Origin: Platycnemis pennipes
Lineage: Eukaryota > Arthropoda > Insecta > Odonata > Platycnemididae
Reading direction: 5' to 3'
Length of the DNA stretch: 64,000 bases
NCBI GenBank assembly: GCA_933228895.1
Contig: OW121850.1
Coordinates: forward strand, 33,985,773 to 34,049,772
Shown: positions 61,151-64,000 of the stretch, in pieces
Layout of the letters: each line of letters starts with the position of its first letter
How positions within the stretch are numbered: the stretch's first letter is position 1
Program-made: the position numbers and the translations under genes
Notes under the pieces: model-generated
Databases searched by the model: none
What the model saw: only the letters and a program-made list of their open reading frames with translations
Told to the model about the DNA's origin: nothing

Positions 61151-64000
61151 ATCTGATTGAAAAAGAGCAGAGCTGTTGTCCATTATCATAGCAGTACTTC
61201 CAAGTACAAAGGTTGTAGATGCCAACCCTATCGGTAACAAGACACGAGAAAGAAAACGCATGAAAGGTGACAGCAATCATTACGTCCCATGATTAACTTA
61301 AATCTGATATGAGCGCAGGAAGACGTCGGAATTCAAGCTAAATAATACTACTATTGAAAAATAAGTCCCAATTTAAGAGGAATTCAGGTTTCCCAGATCA
61401 AATTTTTTATTTATAATCAGAGAATTAAAAAAAGTTTTTCAGAATCGGTAAACCATGTTATATTTTGAATTCTTTGCTGAAACGCCATATTTTAGAATTG
61501 AGCTAAAAACCGCTATCGCATGCATGATAAGGAATAGTATCAATTTTCTGGCATATCAGCAACACTAATAATTAAAATCACAGATATATGAACCCTAACT
61601 AGAGCTAGTCTACAGAAACGGTGAGAAAATGAATACGCTTGAAAGTGGTTGTAGTCATTCGGGGGAGACGACCTACAGATTAGGTCATTTTAGGCAAATG
61701 GACGTTTACAGTTTTTATATCACCAGCTATCAAAGCCATACATGCATTTTGTAATTGTAGCTGGTTTTAGAAGCACCGAGGCAATCATGACAAAAATATT
61801 ATTCTTTGGTGACGATGTTCGAAAGGTCTCTTGCAGATGAAAGAACTGCCAGTAGCTTAAGATTCTAGATGGGAAATAGAAATAGTCAATACAACATTAA
61901 AGCCAGTCATCTTCCTCAATTTACTTCTTGAAGAAATAACAAATTATATGCTAAAGTTGAGATTTTTATCCCATTATTCTGAGTATACATATTATTCCTG
62001 CGTGATTCCGCGGATATACTCTTGACAGTTAGATTGAAGGACGACCCGGATGTGGGATGAGTGGGTAGGTACTGAATGAAACAGGCATGAGCCTATGAGA
62101 AGAGAAGGAAGAAGAAGATAGTTACCAAAACAAGTATGCTGTTTTGATGGATAAAATGAAAATTCACTAAGTAGATTCTATTGACGATTTTAATGACATG
62201 ACTCGGTTTTCAACACATAGTGCCATATTAATGTCTGAATAATTCCCAATCCCTCCTCTAATCCGCTGGTATTATATTTCGCCGACGTATTTATATTTAA
62301 AATAAAGCTTAATATTTGCTACTCCCGTTCTATTAATTCATTGCTTTGACAATCCTCGAGCTTGTCACTCTCAATCGCAATAAAATTAGAGAGAAATGTG
62401 CAAGTATGCCATTACCATTTATTTTTAAGGCGTAAGAGTACAAATTTGATTAATACCGACAATGAATAAAAATATTATTGGCGATTATATTTCAACCCTT
62501 CGTCATATTTTACATGCATGGCAATAAAATGTTATATTTACGAGAAAGCTATCATAAAAACGACAGTTTCGTTAGCTCATGGGAAAAATAAATCATAGAA
62601 AATATCATGTACAGCAACCAGATTGCGTTCACCTTGAAAGATATCATTTATTGCTTTCCGTAATTTTAGAGCAAATGCACGCTAGAATGATACTTTAAAA
62701 ACATTAATTGCTTTGTATTTTTATTCATATGATCCATTGTTCAATACCAACGCTCAATCCAATGTTCATTCCTTTTTCAATAAACATTTTTTCAGGGGAT
62801 GGCAAATATTTCTCACAATTCAATATGTACCGGTATGGATAACAAATGTACACAGCCCGAGGAAACCTTCTCATGTTTGGTGAAGTAGCGGTAGAAAAGT
62901 AAAAGTTGTAGGCCAGTGGAGGGGGTATTAAATTAATGGCCACGGTTTGTTTCGATGCAGAGGAGGAGGAGCATGGCTTAATCGCAAAGGAATTTACACT
63001 CGAGAATTAGGCCTTAGAAAGATAATCTTGCTCCGCGTCCAGCGTATTTCCAAAAGCGGATCTATTAGCGATGAGAGATAGGAGAGCGTACGGAAGCACT
63101 GTAGCCCAAGGCATATTTATTGTTGAATGTATTTCTCTCCCCCAACCTACACGCTGTGGCATCACTTCAGTCCCGGTTGGCTCTCTACCTTTAATGGAAA
63201 GCGGGGAGCAAAAAATTTGAAACACGACAAATCGTCGCGAATATATTTCGCTCGAGGATTTTCCGTCATGAACGGCGCTCGGGGAGAAGCTGGAGCAAGA
63301 GCGGGAGAGCCAGCATCAAAGAAACAACCTGGCTAGAAAGTTGCCGTTTGTAAGAATGGAGACACTTCTTCCTCCCGTAAGCTTTCCATCACCGAGACAA
63401 AAATGATCGACACATGTGGGACAATGCGGTAGTCCCGTAGTTGGAGAAATCCCAATTCTGCCATGACTTTTTCGTGGTTGTAATAGAGCATCATTTGTCA
63501 ACACCGAAAAGGATGTAAACAGACTCAATTGAAAAAATCTTCCGATCGCAAAATAATTTCATAGCGATTACACATAAAAATAATAGACAAGTCTGTGGAG
63601 TAGTTGGAAGGCTTAAAAATATGTTGTAACAGAAATGCTGAAGCCTGTTTAAATTTCGTCAAGCGCTTATCCATAATACGCCACGAAATGCTATCAGGTT
63701 AAATAATTCTTGTGAGAAAATATGAGAAGGGAAGCCGAGCAAATCAGATTAAGCATAAAACTACATTAACCCATCTGCAATTGTTCATTAAAATAAAATA
63801 TATACAGCCATGGTTATAAAAATATTGCAGTTAGTTCTTATTTCACTGCAAACACATACAGAATGCCGTGAAATAAAATTATCAAATGCGATATAGCTTA
63901 TTGGGTCCAATCCAACTTTGAAGAACTGTTTCATTATCGAAATGAAACGTAAGTTAGATTATTCCACATTAAAATTTATTACACGACTCCGGTTTTGCCA
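61151..64000. other. AT-rich non-coding DNA to the window end
   Basis: No gene is supported. The 63130-63420 part is slightly richer in GC, with open frames of about 70 codons on both strands that I do not recognise. No repeat was assigned. Confidence 0.5.

Noticed and set aside
1..64000. CRISPR array, operon, phage or bacterial gene content
   Set aside because: No regularly spaced repeats, no closely packed long frames and no ribosome-binding pattern. Repeats are of eukaryotic type.

Overview
This window looks like a non-coding, repeat-bearing stretch of a large arthropod nuclear genome, probably an insect. The support is an AT-rich background with no long protein-coding gene, tRNA-derived SINEs, many decayed non-LTR retrotransposon (LINE) 3' ends and a hAT DNA transposon. 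There is no operon structure, and I found no CRISPR array, no prokaryotic gene and no rRNA or bona fide tRNA gene. I found no exon of a host gene that I could defend. The open frames present are short, or lie in GC-rich stretches where stop codons are rare. The species assignment is inference only.

Region by region. 1-3.7 kb: AT-rich DNA, one tRNA-type SINE (1871-2110) and a GC-rich island (2335-2850). 3.7-4.1 kb: decayed LINE 3' end on the minus strand. 4.1-14 kb: mostly unassigned AT-rich DNA with one very decayed LINE end (about 10.88-11.31 kb). 14-18 kb: two GC-rich islands with E-boxes and a G-quadruplex motif. 18.3-18.9 kb: a (TTA)n microsatellite and a well preserved SINE with a perfect 15-bp target-site duplication. 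22.9-23.5 kb: strongly C-rich island. 25.9-28.2 kb: two LINE remnants of opposite orientation with 5' ends facing each other. 30.5-32.3 kb: a complete hAT-type insertion with terminal inverted repeats, a perfect 8-bp target-site duplication, a dead transposase and a LINE fragment nested inside. 32.6-33.05 kb: another LINE remnant. 33.5-43 kb: GC-rich islands, a second copy of the first SINE family and a LINE tail. 44.8-46.9 kb: two more SINEs related to the 18.6-kb copy. 48.9-49.15 kb: a LINE fragment. 51.8-52.5, 55.4-56.5 and 60-61.15 kb: large GC-rich islands, one with a candidate TATA/initiator pair, one with paired CACGTG boxes and a strong hairpin. The rest is AT-rich DNA without recognisable content.

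Taken together, the window reads as an intergenic or large-intron region shaped by LINE activity, SINEs that probably used LINE machinery, and at least one cut-and-paste transposon. About a dozen GC-rich, CpG-containing islands stand out against the background. They are the best candidates for regulatory DNA or for first exons or promoters of genes that extend outside the window. No clearly new biological system is visible. The main items for follow-up are the islands (G-quadruplex and E-box motifs), the nested hAT/LINE structure and the SINE families.
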